Assembly: GCA_021741245.1 (NCBI GenBank)
Contig: JAIOYF010000018.1
Location: forward strand, 1 to 61,664
Length of the DNA stretch: 61,664 nucleotides
Direction of reading: 5' to 3'
Source: Paracoccaceae bacterium
GTDB taxonomy: Bacteria; Pseudomonadota; Alphaproteobacteria; Rhodobacterales; Rhodobacteraceae
The notes beneath the pieces are model-generated. The model was not told where the DNA came from and searched no databases. It saw nothing but the letters and a program-made list of their open reading frames with translations. A program made the position numbers and the translations under genes. Below are positions 30,287 through 39,886 of the stretch, one piece after another (position 1 is the stretch's first letter; each line of letters starts with the position of its first letter).

Positions 30287-31381
30287 TCAACCAAGGTTGC
30301 CTTCAAAATCTGCATAGCCGAACTCACGCGCGACGGTCATGGAGCCATCAAGTTCCTTGATGACGATGCCGGGCATCTTGACGCCGTTGAACCAGTTTTT
30401 CTTGACCATCGTATAACCCGCCGCATCCGCGATGCTCAGCCGATCGCCCACTTGCAGGGGCTTGGGGAAATCAAATTCGCCAAACACATCGCCCGCAAGG
30501 CAGGATTTGCCACAGATCATGAAGGGGTGGTCGCCCGATGTCTCCATCTTGGCGCCGATCCGGTAGATCAGCAGATCCAGCATATGCGCCTCGACACTGC
30601 TGTCGACCACGGCCAGATCCTTGCCGTTGTTCAATACGTCAAGCACGGTGACTTCCAGCGAGGCAGCCCCGGTAATCGCGGCCTCCCCCGGTTCAAGATA
30701 GACCTGCACGCCGAATTTGTCGGAAAACGCGCGCAGGCGGGCGGCCAGTTTGGCCACCGGATAGCCCGGCCCGGTAAAGTGGATCCCACCGCCCAAAGAC
30801 ACCCATTGCAGGCGGTGCAGAAGGGGGGCGAATTCGTCCTCGATCCGAGTCAGTTGCTGATCGAACAGGTCGAAATCGTCATTCTCGCAATTGTAATGGA
30901 TCATGAAGCCGGAAATCCGGTCCATCACCGTCTCGATTCGGGCCGCATCCCATTCGCCCAAACGGCTGAACGGCCGCGCCGGATCGGCCAGATCAAAACC
31001 ACTGGTGGAAAAGCGCGGGTTCAGGCGCAGACCCCGGCTGATGCCGGCGGAATGATTATCGAACCGCTCCAGCTGACCGATGGAGTTGAAGATGATCTTG
31101 TCAGCATAGCCAACGGCCTCGGCAATCTCATGATCGGCCCAAGCCACGGAATAGGCGTGGGTCTCTTTGCCAAACCGCTCACGCCCCAGCTTCAGTTCAT
31201 AAAGGCTGGACGAGGTGGTGCCATCCATATGCTGGCGCATCTGGTCAAACACGCCCCATGTGGCAAAGCACTTCAGCGCGAGTAAGGTTTTAGCCCCGGA
31301 CGCCGTGCGCAGCTCATCAATGATGGCCATGTTCCGCGCAAGTTTGGCGCGGTCGATCAGGTAGAACGGTGTCTGGATCAT
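30287..31381 (-). CDS. nspC: Carboxynorspermidine decarboxylase
   Basis: This PLP-dependent fold-III decarboxylase releases CO2 from carboxy(nor)spermidine to give spermidine or norspermidine. The lysine in TLLALKCFATWGVFD binds PLP, and SLGGGIHFTGPGYP is the phosphate-binding glycine loop. The ATG at 31381 gives MIQTPFYLIDRAKL, the family N-terminus; 27 extra codons upstream are not family-like. The 364-residue length is normal. It is the first gene of the two-gene polyamine unit. Confidence 0.94.
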   Translation of the reverse strand: MIQTPFYLIDRAKLARNMAIIDELRTASGAKTLLALKCFATWGVFDQMRQHMDGTTSSSLYELKLGRERFGKETHAYSVAWADHEIAEAVGYADKIIFNSIGQLERFDNHSAGISRGLRLNPRFSTSGFDLADPARPFSRLGEWDAARIETVMDRISGFMIHYNCENDDFDLFDQQLTRIEDEFAPLLHRLQWVSLGGGIHFTGPGYPVAKLAARLRAFSDKFGVQVYLEPGEAAITGAASLEVTVLDVLNNGKDLAVVDSSVEAHMLDLLIYRIGAKMETSGDHPFMICGKSCLAGDVFGEFDFPKPLQVGDRLSIADAAGYTMVKKNWFNGVKMPGIVIKELDGSMTVAREFGYADFEGNLG

Positions 31382-31581
31382 CGAAATCCCCCCACAATTA
31401 CAACTTGCTGGCCACAATTGGACAAGAGGGGGCGATATAGGGCCCTGCCCCCCCAGATGCAAGCCTTTTGGGGATGTTGCATGTCAGTGTGGTGACATCA
31501 TCGGCCCGTCGCAGAGAATTCTTGACGGACCCCAGTGCGTGATCAAAAGGCCGACCCCTTGCCGGTATCGGCCCCATGCAA

Positions 31582-32286
31582 TCAGACCATTCGGATCACG
31601 TCTTTGCCAACGGACAAGACGTAGCCACGGCGCGCGATGGTCTTGACCAGCAATTCGCTGACCAACTGGTTGCCCAGCGTATCGCGCAGGCGTTTGACGC
31701 GGGTGGCACCTGCTGCCTCGTCACAATCCACTTCGTTGCGGCCCGAGATCACCGCCTCGATCTGCGCGCCCGTCAGCACCTCATCATCCATCCGCGCCTC
31801 GGCAAGAACGGCCATGGTTTCCAGCGCGGCTTCGGTCAGCTGGAACTCCATGTCATTGATGTAAACCGCGCGCGCCTCACGGCTGATCATCAGACTGGCC
31901 ACCTGAATACCCGATCTCTGAATAGCCGAAATACGACGGTTCAACGCGATGATCATGACCAAGAACACCAAGGCCGCCACCAAAAGCGCGGTGGAAAAGA
32001 TCAGCAGCACAAAAATCACCACACGGTAACTTTGCAGCACCTCGGAAAATGAGGTGCCTGATTGCGCCAGAATTTCCAAAAGCTTGATCTCGGCCCCGGT
32101 TGTCAGATTGTCGTTTTCCACAAACAGACGTTCGACCTTGGCGTTAAAGGCGTTTGCGTCGGGCAGGTTCAAAAACAGAAAAAGTGCCGCCCCGAACAGG
32201 ATCAACACAATGGCGACAATACCAAAGGCCACAACGCGGTTCCCCGCGCGAAGGCTGTCAGTAACGGAGGAAGTATTCTCCTGCAC
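31582..32286 (-). CDS. Membrane-anchored winged-helix protein
   Basis: From the GTG at 32286 the product is 234 residues with two membrane helices (about 18-42 and 88-116) flanking a short periplasmic loop, then a cytoplasmic C-terminal domain. That domain (FQLTEAALETMAVLAEA, ATRVKRLRDTLG, IARRGYVLSVG) resembles the OmpR/ToxR-type winged helix, including the recognition-helix and GYVL wing signature. Unlike ToxR/CadC, the DNA-binding domain is C-terminal. It would be a one-component membrane regulator; targets are unknown. A TTG at 32319 is an alternative start. It overlaps the preceding small gene by 29 bases. Confidence 0.7.
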   Translation of the reverse strand: MQENTSSVTDSLRAGNRVVAFGIVAIVLILFGAALFLFLNLPDANAFNAKVERLFVENDNLTTGAEIKLLEILAQSGTSFSEVLQSYRVVIFVLLIFSTALLVAALVFLVMIIALNRRISAIQRSGIQVASLMISREARAVYINDMEFQLTEAALETMAVLAEARMDDEVLTGAQIEAVISGRNEVDCDEAAGATRVKRLRDTLGNQLVSELLVKTIARRGYVLSVGKDVIRMV

Positions 32287-32542
32287 TCGCTTGCCTTTCC
32301 CCCAAACCTTCGGGGCCAAATGTGGTCAATACGTTCAACAAAGTCCAACCGGCCGAAGAAAGACGGCCGCGCAATTCGGCTTCGGCTTTGCCACGCGAAC
32401 AATTGGCGTCGCTGACTTGTGCCACTCCATAGTGCAGGCGCAAGGGGGCGTCCTGCTTTGCTTTGTAATCTGCGTAGCATTCCGCCGAGGCGGGGCCTGC
32501 CAACGCCATCACAAAGGCGATGATCAGGGGGGTGCGGGTCAT
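32258..32542 (-). CDS. Small exported protein of unknown function
   Basis: The 94-residue product has a signal peptide (MTRTPLIIAFVMALAGPASA) and a mature part with two cysteines (ECYADYKAKQDAPLRLHYG, DANCSRGKAEAELRGRL) that could form a disulfide. I do not recognise a named family. It overlaps the membrane winged-helix gene, so the pair may be cotranscribed; one could speculate that it is a periplasmic partner of that regulator. Confidence 0.75.
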   Translation of the reverse strand: MTRTPLIIAFVMALAGPASAECYADYKAKQDAPLRLHYGVAQVSDANCSRGKAEAELRGRLSSAGWTLLNVLTTFGPEGLGERQASAGEYFLRY

Positions 32543-32791
32543 ATCTGGCTCCTTTCCGGAGACGGCTGATGTTGCACAAAGCATTGCGCCAGACTGTGCG
32601 GATATTCAATAACAACAGGGCCTTTGGCGGGTTGTTATCGCCTATCAAGACCCGGATGCCGGTCTGCTATCCCATAACTTTCCGCCGTTATTGCCTGTCT
32701 GAACCGGATTGCAGCACGGTTGGGTCATCAAGTCCGGCGCGGTGGTCGTGTCGGGCAAACCCCCAAGACCCAAACCCGAAAGGTGACTGAC

Positions 32792-33361
32792 ATGACCCGC
32801 ATCCATGCACCCTCCTATACGCTTGCTGAAACCGTTTCTGTCACCCGCGCCATGCCAAGCCAGTCCGCGCGCCCGGTCAAGCGCTTTATGGCCACAGTGA
32901 CGGCCGGTGTGACCGCGCTGTCGATGCTGGTGGCCACGGCAATCCCCGCGCATGCCGACCGGGCCAGCGACAATCTTGCCAAGGCCCTTGTCGGTGCATT
33001 GGTCATCGGGGCTATTGTGAATTCGGCAAATCGGGGCCATGCCCAGCCCGCGCCGCCAGTAGAAGCCCCGGTTCAGGTGCGCCACCCCCGCGTGCCATCG
33101 GCCTGTGCAATCGAAATTTCGGGTAAGCGCCGTGATGTGACCGTATACCCCGAGCGTTGTCTGCGCCGCGAAGGGTTTGACGCCCGTTTGCCCCGCTCCT
33201 GCGCGTTTGAAGCCCGTATTTTTGGCCGCCCCGATCGTGTCTATGGCGAAGATTGCCTGCGCGATGCCGGATATCGCGTCGGCGGTCGTTCCAACGGATA
33301 CGGCAATGGCCGGGATGATCGCGGCTGGAACAATCACGGAGGCCGCCGTTTCAATCACTGA
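32792..33361 (+). CDS. Exported basic protein of unknown function
   Basis: The 189-residue product has a long N-region and hydrophobic stretch (VTAGVTALSMLVATAIPAHA, about 41-60) that suits a signal peptide. The mature part has four cysteines in two similar blocks (CAIEISGKRRDVTVYPERC and CAFEARIFGRPDRVYGEDC), which look like a duplicated unit, and ends in a Gly/Arg/Asn-rich tail. AGGTGA precedes the ATG. No family is recognised. Two tandem hairpins end the unit. Confidence 0.8.
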   Translation: MTRIHAPSYTLAETVSVTRAMPSQSARPVKRFMATVTAGVTALSMLVATAIPAHADRASDNLAKALVGALVIGAIVNSANRGHAQPAPPVEAPVQVRHPRVPSACAIEISGKRRDVTVYPERCLRREGFDARLPRSCAFEARIFGRPDRVYGEDCLRDAGYRVGGRSNGYGNGRDDRGWNNHGGRRFNH

Positions 33362-33369
33362 ACCGCGTC

Positions 33370-33399
33370 AAGGTATGGCCATGCCCCTCGCCATACCTT
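33370..33399 (+). terminator. Hairpin after the exported basic protein
   Basis: AAGGTATGGC / GCCATACCTT is a perfect 10-bp stem with a 10-base loop, 8 bases past the stop. No T-run follows; a stronger terminator comes next. Confidence 0.55.
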
Positions 33400-33402
33400 C
33401 TC

Positions 33403-33437
33403 GGGGTGGATGGGTGAGCAGCATCCACCCCCTTTTT
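33403..33437 (+). terminator. Rho-independent terminator upstream of rnhB
   Basis: GGGGTGGATG / CATCCACCCC is a perfect 10-bp stem with a 9-base loop, followed one base later by TTTTT. Confidence 0.88.
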
Positions 33438-33466
33438 CTTTGGGCAACCGCACGATAATCAGGGCC

Positions 33467-34099
33467 ATGGCCCGCATAGTTCCAGATTTCACCAGAGAGA
33501 TTGCCGCCCTTGCACAAGGGGCGGCTTTTGTCGTTGGTGTGGATGAGGTGGGCCGAGGCCCACTTGCCGGCCCGGTGACGGCGGCGGCCGTCCGGCTGAT
33601 CCCCGGTCAAATTCCCCAAGGCCTTGCCGACAGCAAGACGCTAAGCGCAGCGCGTCGTGAGTCCCTTTTCGCCCAGTTGATGACGATGGCCGAGGTTTCG
33701 ATTGCCCATGCCAGTGTGGAAGAGATCGACAGGCTGAATATTCTGCGCGCCAGCCATCTTGCCATGGAGCGGGCCATTGCTGGACTAAAGGCGGACTATG
33801 CGCTGATAGACGGTAACCTTTTGCCAAAAGGCCTGACCATCCCAGCCTTAGCGGTGGTGAAGGGGGATACGAAATCGTTGTCCATCGCAGCGGCCTCTAT
33901 TTGCGCAAAAGTCACACGTGATCAGCTGATGGTGGATTTGGCGCAACAATATCCGGGCTACGGCTGGGAGGCGAATGCAGGTTACCCAACCAAGACCCAC
34001 CTTCAAGCCCTTCTAAATCTTGGGGTGACCCCCGTGCATAGACGAAGCTTCAAGCCGGTCCACAATATCTTGTATCAAGAGAAAAACGTAACTCCTTGA
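33467..34099 (+). CDS. rnhB: Ribonuclease HII
   Basis: RNase HII removes ribonucleotides from DNA-RNA duplexes. The 210-residue product has the catalytic [17 protein letters not shown] with the paired Asp-Glu, [19 protein letters not shown] with another acidic residue and the C-terminal PTKTHLQAL. The ATG at 33467 gives a usual short N-terminus. It is immediately upstream of ccrM, a neighbourhood seen in other Rhodobacteraceae. Confidence 0.95.
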   Translation: MARIVPDFTREIAALAQGAAFVVGVDEVGRGPLAGPVTAAAVRLIPGQIPQGLADSKTLSAARRESLFAQLMTMAEVSIAHASVEEIDRLNILRASHLAMERAIAGLKADYALIDGNLLPKGLTIPALAVVKGDTKSLSIAAASICAKVTRDQLMVDLAQQYPGYGWEANAGYPTKTHLQALLNLGVTPVHRRSFKPVHNILYQEKNVTP

Positions 34100-34136
34100 T
34101 TCAATAAAGAATTTGACGGCGAATCGCTGATGACTC
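34098..34136 (+). promoter_or_regulatory. Three GANTC sites in the ccrM leader
   Basis: GATTC (34098-34102), GAATC (34121-34125) and GACTC (34132-34136) fall in 39 bases between rnhB and ccrM. GANTC is the target of CcrM itself, so methylation state could feed back on this promoter. A TTGACG at 34114-34119 may be a -35 element. Confidence 0.6.
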
Positions 34137-34168
34137 ATCCTCAGGTCAAAGAACGGCACACAAAATGA

Positions 34169-35311
<1,143 letters not shown>

Positions 35312-35386
35312 TCGCCGCCCTGCGCGAGGTTTCCCCTTTTCGCATAAGTTTACGCCAGCGTTGCAGTCCGCCTGCAACGCCACTTG

Positions 35387-35416
35387 CCCCGCCATGTCTT
35401 CATGGCGGGGTTTTTT
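35387..35416 (+). terminator. Rho-independent terminator of ccrM
   Basis: CCCCGCCATG / CATGGCGGGG is a perfect 10-bp stem with loop TCTT, followed by TTTTTT. Confidence 0.95.
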
Positions 35417-35448
35417 CTGTCGGCTGCAGGCCCCGCGTAACGGTCGCC

Positions 35449-35491
35449 CCGGGGCTCTGCCCCGGACCCCGGGATATTTTTGAACAGATGA
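35449..35491 (+). repeat. Family repeat: hairpin plus GGATATTTTTGAACAGATGA tail (copy 2)
   Basis: CCGGGGC / GCCCCGG forms a 7-bp hairpin (35449-35465), followed by the same 20-base tail as copy 1 (35472-35491). It lies seven bases before the stop end of the HNH gene, in the space between ccrM and that gene. Confidence 0.7.
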
Positions 35492-35497
35492 TGGTGG

Positions 35498-35812
35498 CTA
35501 GCGTTTGCGACTGCCCCCCGGCACGCGGGACAAAAAGCCCGGCGGACGCTTGGCCACCCAGTCCAGAAACGGGCGCAAGCGGTCACTGTCGCGCAGAGCC
35601 TCGGGCGTGTTGAAGCTGCGGGCAAGCTCGGCCTCGGTGAACCGTGCATGGAGTTCCTTGTGGCAGATATGGTGCAAAAGGACCGTCGGCCCATCCTTGC
35701 CACCCTTCAGCTTTGGAATAAGGTGATGCAGGCTTTGTGGCACCCCATCTGGTATGGGGCGCAGGCAAAGCGGGCAGATTGGGATGTTGTTTAAGTCTGG
35801 CTTGCTTGTCAT
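35498..35812 (-). CDS. HNH endonuclease-type zinc-finger protein
   Basis: The 104-residue protein has CPLC at 13-16, the HNH-like HHLIPKLKGGK at about 29 and HHICHKELH at about 47, giving the two metal CxxC/CxxH pairs and the catalytic His-His. The classical central Asn is not obvious. It could be a nicking enzyme or a degenerate HNH domain. It is divergent from the MscS-type gene by 59 bases. Its position downstream of ccrM is probably not a restriction pairing. Confidence 0.8.
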   Translation of the reverse strand: MTSKPDLNNIPICPLCLRPIPDGVPQSLHHLIPKLKGGKDGPTVLLHHICHKELHARFTEAELARSFNTPEALRDSDRLRPFLDWVAKRPPGFLSRVPGGSRKR

Positions 35813-35871
35813 CGCGCGTCTTCCGCGCCAAAGGATGGGGCAAGCGTTTTCAAAGGCAAGAGGCGTTTAGA

Positions 35872-37194
35872 ATGGATGGACAACCCGAGATCGTGACGAA
35901 ACTGCTGGGCTGGCTGGATCAGGCCGGGCAGATCGCCTTGGGCTGGCTGTCATCGCCCGCAGCTTGGTCACAATTTGCGCTTTTGGCCGTGGCCTATCTG
36001 GTGGCGCGGATCATCGCAGGGCGGCTATCAAATGCCCTGACGCGTTTGCTGACCCCCACTGCCGGCAAAGAGGGTCTGCTGCAGACGATCCGCCGCTTTG
36101 CCCTGCGATTTTTGCCCTTGCTCTTGCCGCTGATCGCCTATGGCCTGACGGCGGGGGGTGAGACGGTCACACGGTCGATGTTTGGCTCTGGCGACGTGAT
36201 CGCCTTTGGTAAGCGCGTGTTCATCTTTATCGCCGCGCGTCTTCTGGTGGCCGAGGTCCTGACCGACGGGTTCCTCAAGCTGCTGGGCCGTTATGTGCTG
36301 GTTCCCGTGGCGGGCCTTTACGCGCTTGGCGTTCTTGACCTGATCACGACGCGGCTGGACGAGACGATCATCGCCCTTGGCAATATCCAGTTTTCGGTGA
36401 TGGCGCTGATCCGGGGTTTGATCGCAGGCTCGATCCTGTTCTGGCTTGGATCATGGTCGAACCGCACCAGCGCCGACTACATCAAGGCGCAACCCGCCCT
36501 GCGCCCGGCCACCCGCGAGTTGGCAGTCAAGGCGGCCGAGATCGGGATCTTTGGCGCTGCGTTCTTGTTGTTGATGAGCATCATGGGCATCGACCTGACC
36601 GCCATTGCCGTTTTGGGCGGTGCGCTTGGTGTCGGGATCGGCCTTGGCCTGCAACAGATCGCCGCGAATTTCATCAGCGGGGTCATCTTGCTGGTCGAAG
36701 GGCAGACGACGGTTGGCGATTTCGTCGAGCTGGATGGCGGCGAAAAGGGCACCATCGTCAAGATGACCGCCCGCGCCTGCATTCTTGAGACGTTTGACGG
36801 CAAATGGATCATGGTCCCGAATGAGCATTTCATCACCAGCCGAGTGGTAAACTATTCTGATCAGGGCAGCGCCAACCGCTATGAGGCGGCATTTTCCGTC
36901 AGTTACGACACAGACATCAACCGCATTCCCGACATCATAAACCCGGCGGTCGGGGCCCTGCCCTTTGTCCTTGCCAAACCTGACGGGCCGGATTGCGAAT
37001 TGGCAGGTTTCGGCGAAAGCAGTGTCGATTTCGTGGTCGAATATTGGGTAAGCGGACTGGATGATGGCAAGAACAAATACAAATCGCACGTCCTTTACGC
37101 GATCTGGAACGCCTTGAAGGCCGAAGGGATCGAGATGCCGTATCCTCAGCGTGTGCTGCATCACCGGGGTTTGCCTGGTCTGGTCGGGGCATGA
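35872..37194 (+). CDS. Mechanosensitive ion channel (MscS) family protein
   Basis: The 440-residue protein has about six membrane helices, then the pore-lining TM3-like ALGVGIGLGLQQIAANFISGVILL and the beta domain GDFVELDGGEKGTIVKMTARACIL with IMVPNEHFIT, the MscS signatures. The C-terminal domain is the alpha/beta cage. It releases solutes under osmotic down-shock. The ATG at 35872 is chosen; a 45-codon upstream extension overlaps the divergent HNH gene. Its TGA overlaps the next ATG. Confidence 0.93.
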   Translation: MDGQPEIVTKLLGWLDQAGQIALGWLSSPAAWSQFALLAVAYLVARIIAGRLSNALTRLLTPTAGKEGLLQTIRRFALRFLPLLLPLIAYGLTAGGETVTRSMFGSGDVIAFGKRVFIFIAARLLVAEVLTDGFLKLLGRYVLVPVAGLYALGVLDLITTRLDETIIALGNIQFSVMALIRGLIAGSILFWLGSWSNRTSADYIKAQPALRPATRELAVKAAEIGIFGAAFLLLMSIMGIDLTAIAVLGGALGVGIGLGLQQIAANFISGVILLVEGQTTVGDFVELDGGEKGTIVKMTARACILETFDGKWIMVPNEHFITSRVVNYSDQGSANRYEAAFSVSYDTDINRIPDIINPAVGALPFVLAKPDGPDCELAGFGESSVDFVVEYWVSGLDDGKNKYKSHVLYAIWNALKAEGIEMPYPQRVLHHRGLPGLVGA

Positions 37195-38429
37195 CCCAGA
37201 CCATAGAACAGATCGACGCGCTGGTGATCGGCGCGGGCCCTGCTGGCCTGATGGCGGCGGAAGAGCTGGCGCGGTTTGGCCGCGTTGTTGTGGCCGAGGC
37301 CAAGCCAACAGCCGCGCGCAAATTCCTGATGGCCGGAAAATCAGGGCTGAACGTCACCAAGGCCGAGGCCCCTGCCGCCTTCATGCGCCACTATGACAGC
37401 GACTGGCTTGATCCGATGCTGGCGGATTTCGGACCCGATGAGGTAGCCCAGTGGTGCCGTGATCTGGGGCAAGAGGTTTTCACCGGATCATCGGGCCGTG
37501 TCTTTCCCGTTGCCATGAAAGCCTCACCACTGTTGCGCGCTTGGCTGTCGCGGCTGTCGTCAAGCGGGGTTGAGGTGCGGACCCGTTGGATCTGGACAGG
37601 CTGGCATGACGGTGCCTTTACCTTTTCCACCCCCGATGGACCGCGCGTCTTGCGGCCCCGCGTCTGTGTTCTTGCCCTTGGCGGGGCCAGTTGGCCGCGA
37701 TTGGGCTCCGACGCGGCTTGGACGCCGATCCTTGCCGCGCAAGGGGTTGAGATCGCACCCTTCAACCCAGCGAACATGGGGTTTCGCGTGGAATGGTCGC
37801 CTCATATGGCCCGCCACTTCGGGCAGGCGATCAAGGGAGCCATGCTGCGGGTCGGACCACAAAACGAGCGGGGGGAATTCGTTCTGTCCGCCCATGGTTT
37901 GGAAGGCGGGGGCATCTATGCGATAAGTCGCCGCCTGCGTGAGGGAGAGGATGTGTTCCTTAACCTGCTGCCCGATCTTACCGACGATGAATTGAGCGCA
38001 CGTCTGGCACGGCTTCGATCATCGGACAGTCTGGGCAATCAATTGCGTAAGTTGGGCCTGTCCCCGGCGGCTGTGGCCTTGGTGATGGAATTTGGCCGTG
38101 GCATGCCCATCAAGCAGGCCCTCCGGGCGCTGCCCCTGCGCCACAATGGCCCCCGCCCTTTGGCCGAGGCGATCTCTTCTGCGGGAGGGGTGGTCCGCAC
38201 TGCGGTGACGGATGGATTGGAGTTGCGGGCGATGCCCGGTGTCTATGTCTGCGGAGAGATGCTGGATTGGGAGGCGCCAACCGGCGGCTATCTGCTGACC
38301 GGCTGTTGGGCCACGGGCAAATGGGCGGGGCGTCACGCCGGACAAAATGTTTTGGATCATGAACGCCGGGCGGCGCAGGAAGCATCACCTGTGGCGCAGG
38401 GTCTGGGACAAAAGCCGGATCAAATCTGA
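37191..38429 (+). CDS. FAD-dependent oxidoreductase, BaiN/HI0933 (TIGR03862) type
   Basis: The 412-residue flavoprotein opens with the dinucleotide-binding ALVIGAGPAGLMAAEELARF, then AARKFLMAGKSGLNVTKAEAP, the family's diagnostic segment, LALGGASWPRLGSDAAW and the C-terminal VCGEMLDWEAPTGGYLLTGCWATG. The reaction is unknown for most members. It overlaps the MscS gene by ATGA. Its 3' end overlaps the convergent HPP-CBS gene by 45 bases (38385-38429), which makes part of both C-termini antisense to each other. Confidence 0.9.
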   Translation: MTQTIEQIDALVIGAGPAGLMAAEELARFGRVVVAEAKPTAARKFLMAGKSGLNVTKAEAPAAFMRHYDSDWLDPMLADFGPDEVAQWCRDLGQEVFTGSSGRVFPVAMKASPLLRAWLSRLSSSGVEVRTRWIWTGWHDGAFTFSTPDGPRVLRPRVCVLALGGASWPRLGSDAAWTPILAAQGVEIAPFNPANMGFRVEWSPHMARHFGQAIKGAMLRVGPQNERGEFVLSAHGLEGGGIYAISRRLREGEDVFLNLLPDLTDDELSARLARLRSSDSLGNQLRKLGLSPAAVALVMEFGRGMPIKQALRALPLRHNGPRPLAEAISSAGGVVRTAVTDGLELRAMPGVYVCGEMLDWEAPTGGYLLTGCWATGKWAGRHAGQNVLDHERRAAQEASPVAQGLGQKPDQI

Positions 38430-39464
38430 CCGCGTGATGATGCCAACCAGCTTTCCGTTGTCGACAACTGGGATGACGCGGCGATGGCCCTGCGTGAGCG
38501 CAGGCAAGATTGCGGGCAAGTCTGCCTGCACGGTCAGGGCGGGGACCACATCCATCACTGTGGCGGCGGTTGCATCGGCGGCCACCTCCATCACAGCGTT
38601 CTGGAAAATTACCCCCCGATAGGTTCCGTCCTGTTCCGCCACCGGAATGGCTTGGAATGGCTTCTCGCGAAAGGCATCGCGAATGGAGTGCAAATCTGCA
38701 TCTGGGGTCATACAGAACGGGTTGGCTGTCATCATCACTTCTGCGGTCTTTTGCCCCAGATGATGGGCCGCAGCCTCGGTTTCGGCGGCGATGATCAGCC
38801 GGGACAGGTCGGCCACGCCGATGTTGGCCGATAGCCGGAACCGCTCCAGAATTGTCGCCAGATACCCCGCCTCTTTCGGCAGCGCCTCATTGGGTTGTCG
38901 AAACGGATAGCGCCGCGCCGTCAAGGGATTAAAGACCGCCCCAAAGGCAACCAGAACAATGGAACCGGCCATCACCGTCGCTATGAAGAAGGCAGGGCCG
39001 GTGTCGGCTCCCGATTGCGTCAACAGCACGGCATTCAGGGCCATCGCAGCCGCCGGGGGGTGCAGGGCACGTGCAATGGCCATCGTGATCACCGACAGGG
39101 CCACCGCAAGCGCCGCCGCCATGACAGGAAAGGGCAAAAACGTGATGCAAAGAACGCCCGAAGCCGTTCCAAGTGTATTGCCGATGATCACCGACCATGG
39201 CTGTGCCAGCGGGCTGTTGGGAACGGTCATGATCAAAAAGGCGGAGGCCGCAAAAGGGGAAACCACAATGATCTCGCTCAGCGGATCGCCCATCCCCCCC
39301 GGAAGCAGGGCTGAGTAATGCCGGATTGCCCACAAGATCAGATCGCACAGCATGATCGACAGACCCACCCCAACCGAGGCCCTGAGCAGCTCTTTGCGGT
39401 CTGTGGTTCCCATGGCCGGGGCGAAAAGACCCAGCCGCATGATGATCTGGTTTCGATTGATCAT
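38385..39464 (-). CDS. HPP family membrane protein with C-terminal CBS domain pair
   Basis: The 359-residue protein has an N-terminal HPP domain with about four membrane helices (VGVGLSIMLCDLILWAI; GTASGVLCITFLPF; ALHPPAAAMALNAVL, where the HPP triplet gives the name) and two CBS motifs at the C-terminus (MTANPFCMTPDADLHSIRDAF and VMDVVPALTVQADLPAILPALTQGHRRVIPVVD). HPP proteins include chloroplast nitrite transporters; CBS pairs bind adenosyl nucleotides and often gate transporters. The ATG at 39464 overlaps the upstream stop (ATGA). Confidence 0.9.
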   Translation of the reverse strand: MINRNQIIMRLGLFAPAMGTTDRKELLRASVGVGLSIMLCDLILWAIRHYSALLPGGMGDPLSEIIVVSPFAASAFLIMTVPNSPLAQPWSVIIGNTLGTASGVLCITFLPFPVMAAALAVALSVITMAIARALHPPAAAMALNAVLLTQSGADTGPAFFIATVMAGSIVLVAFGAVFNPLTARRYPFRQPNEALPKEAGYLATILERFRLSANIGVADLSRLIIAAETEAAAHHLGQKTAEVMMTANPFCMTPDADLHSIRDAFREKPFQAIPVAEQDGTYRGVIFQNAVMEVAADATAATVMDVVPALTVQADLPAILPALTQGHRRVIPVVDNGKLVGIITRSDLIRLLSQTLRHR

Positions 39465-39799
39465 TGGGCTGTGAACCTTTCCGTCCGCTGTACCTGCCAT
39501 CCCGTGGGCAGCAGGGGCGCGGTGGGAAAGTCGCCTTGCCAGAACAGCATACGGATCAGCGCGGTATCGTCTGAAATGCTCCGAAGGGCGTCCCATTGCA
39601 TCGAAAACCCTTCCATCAACAGACCCTCGGCATAAAAGGCGATTTCTTCCGCCTCCAGCAACTCTCCGGTTCCATCGGACCATTGGCCGTCACGATGCCA
39701 CAGAACCTGCCCCTCGATATCCTTGGAGGTCAGGCAGATCGCGGCCAAAGGGGCTAGAAAGGCCTCAATCGGGGTCTGGGTGGGGCGGATCTTGGCCAT
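39461..39799 (-). CDS. Small protein of unknown function upstream of the HPP-CBS gene
   Basis: The 112-residue soluble protein (MAKIRPTQTPIEAFL, VLWHRDGQWSDGTGELL, MLFWQGDFPTAPLLPTGWQ) is rich in Trp and acidic residues and has no signal peptide or membrane helix. I do not recognise a family. It is translationally coupled to the HPP-CBS gene, so it is probably a partner or regulator of it. Confidence 0.75.
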   Translation of the reverse strand: MAKIRPTQTPIEAFLAPLAAICLTSKDIEGQVLWHRDGQWSDGTGELLEAEEIAFYAEGLLMEGFSMQWDALRSISDDTALIRMLFWQGDFPTAPLLPTGWQVQRTERFTAQ

Positions 39800-39886
39800 G
39801 GCGGATATCCTTTGTGTCCTTGCACCCCACTGCGCCAAGCCATCAGGGCAAGTCAAGTATCACAGGCAGTTCCTTGGCCCGGATCG

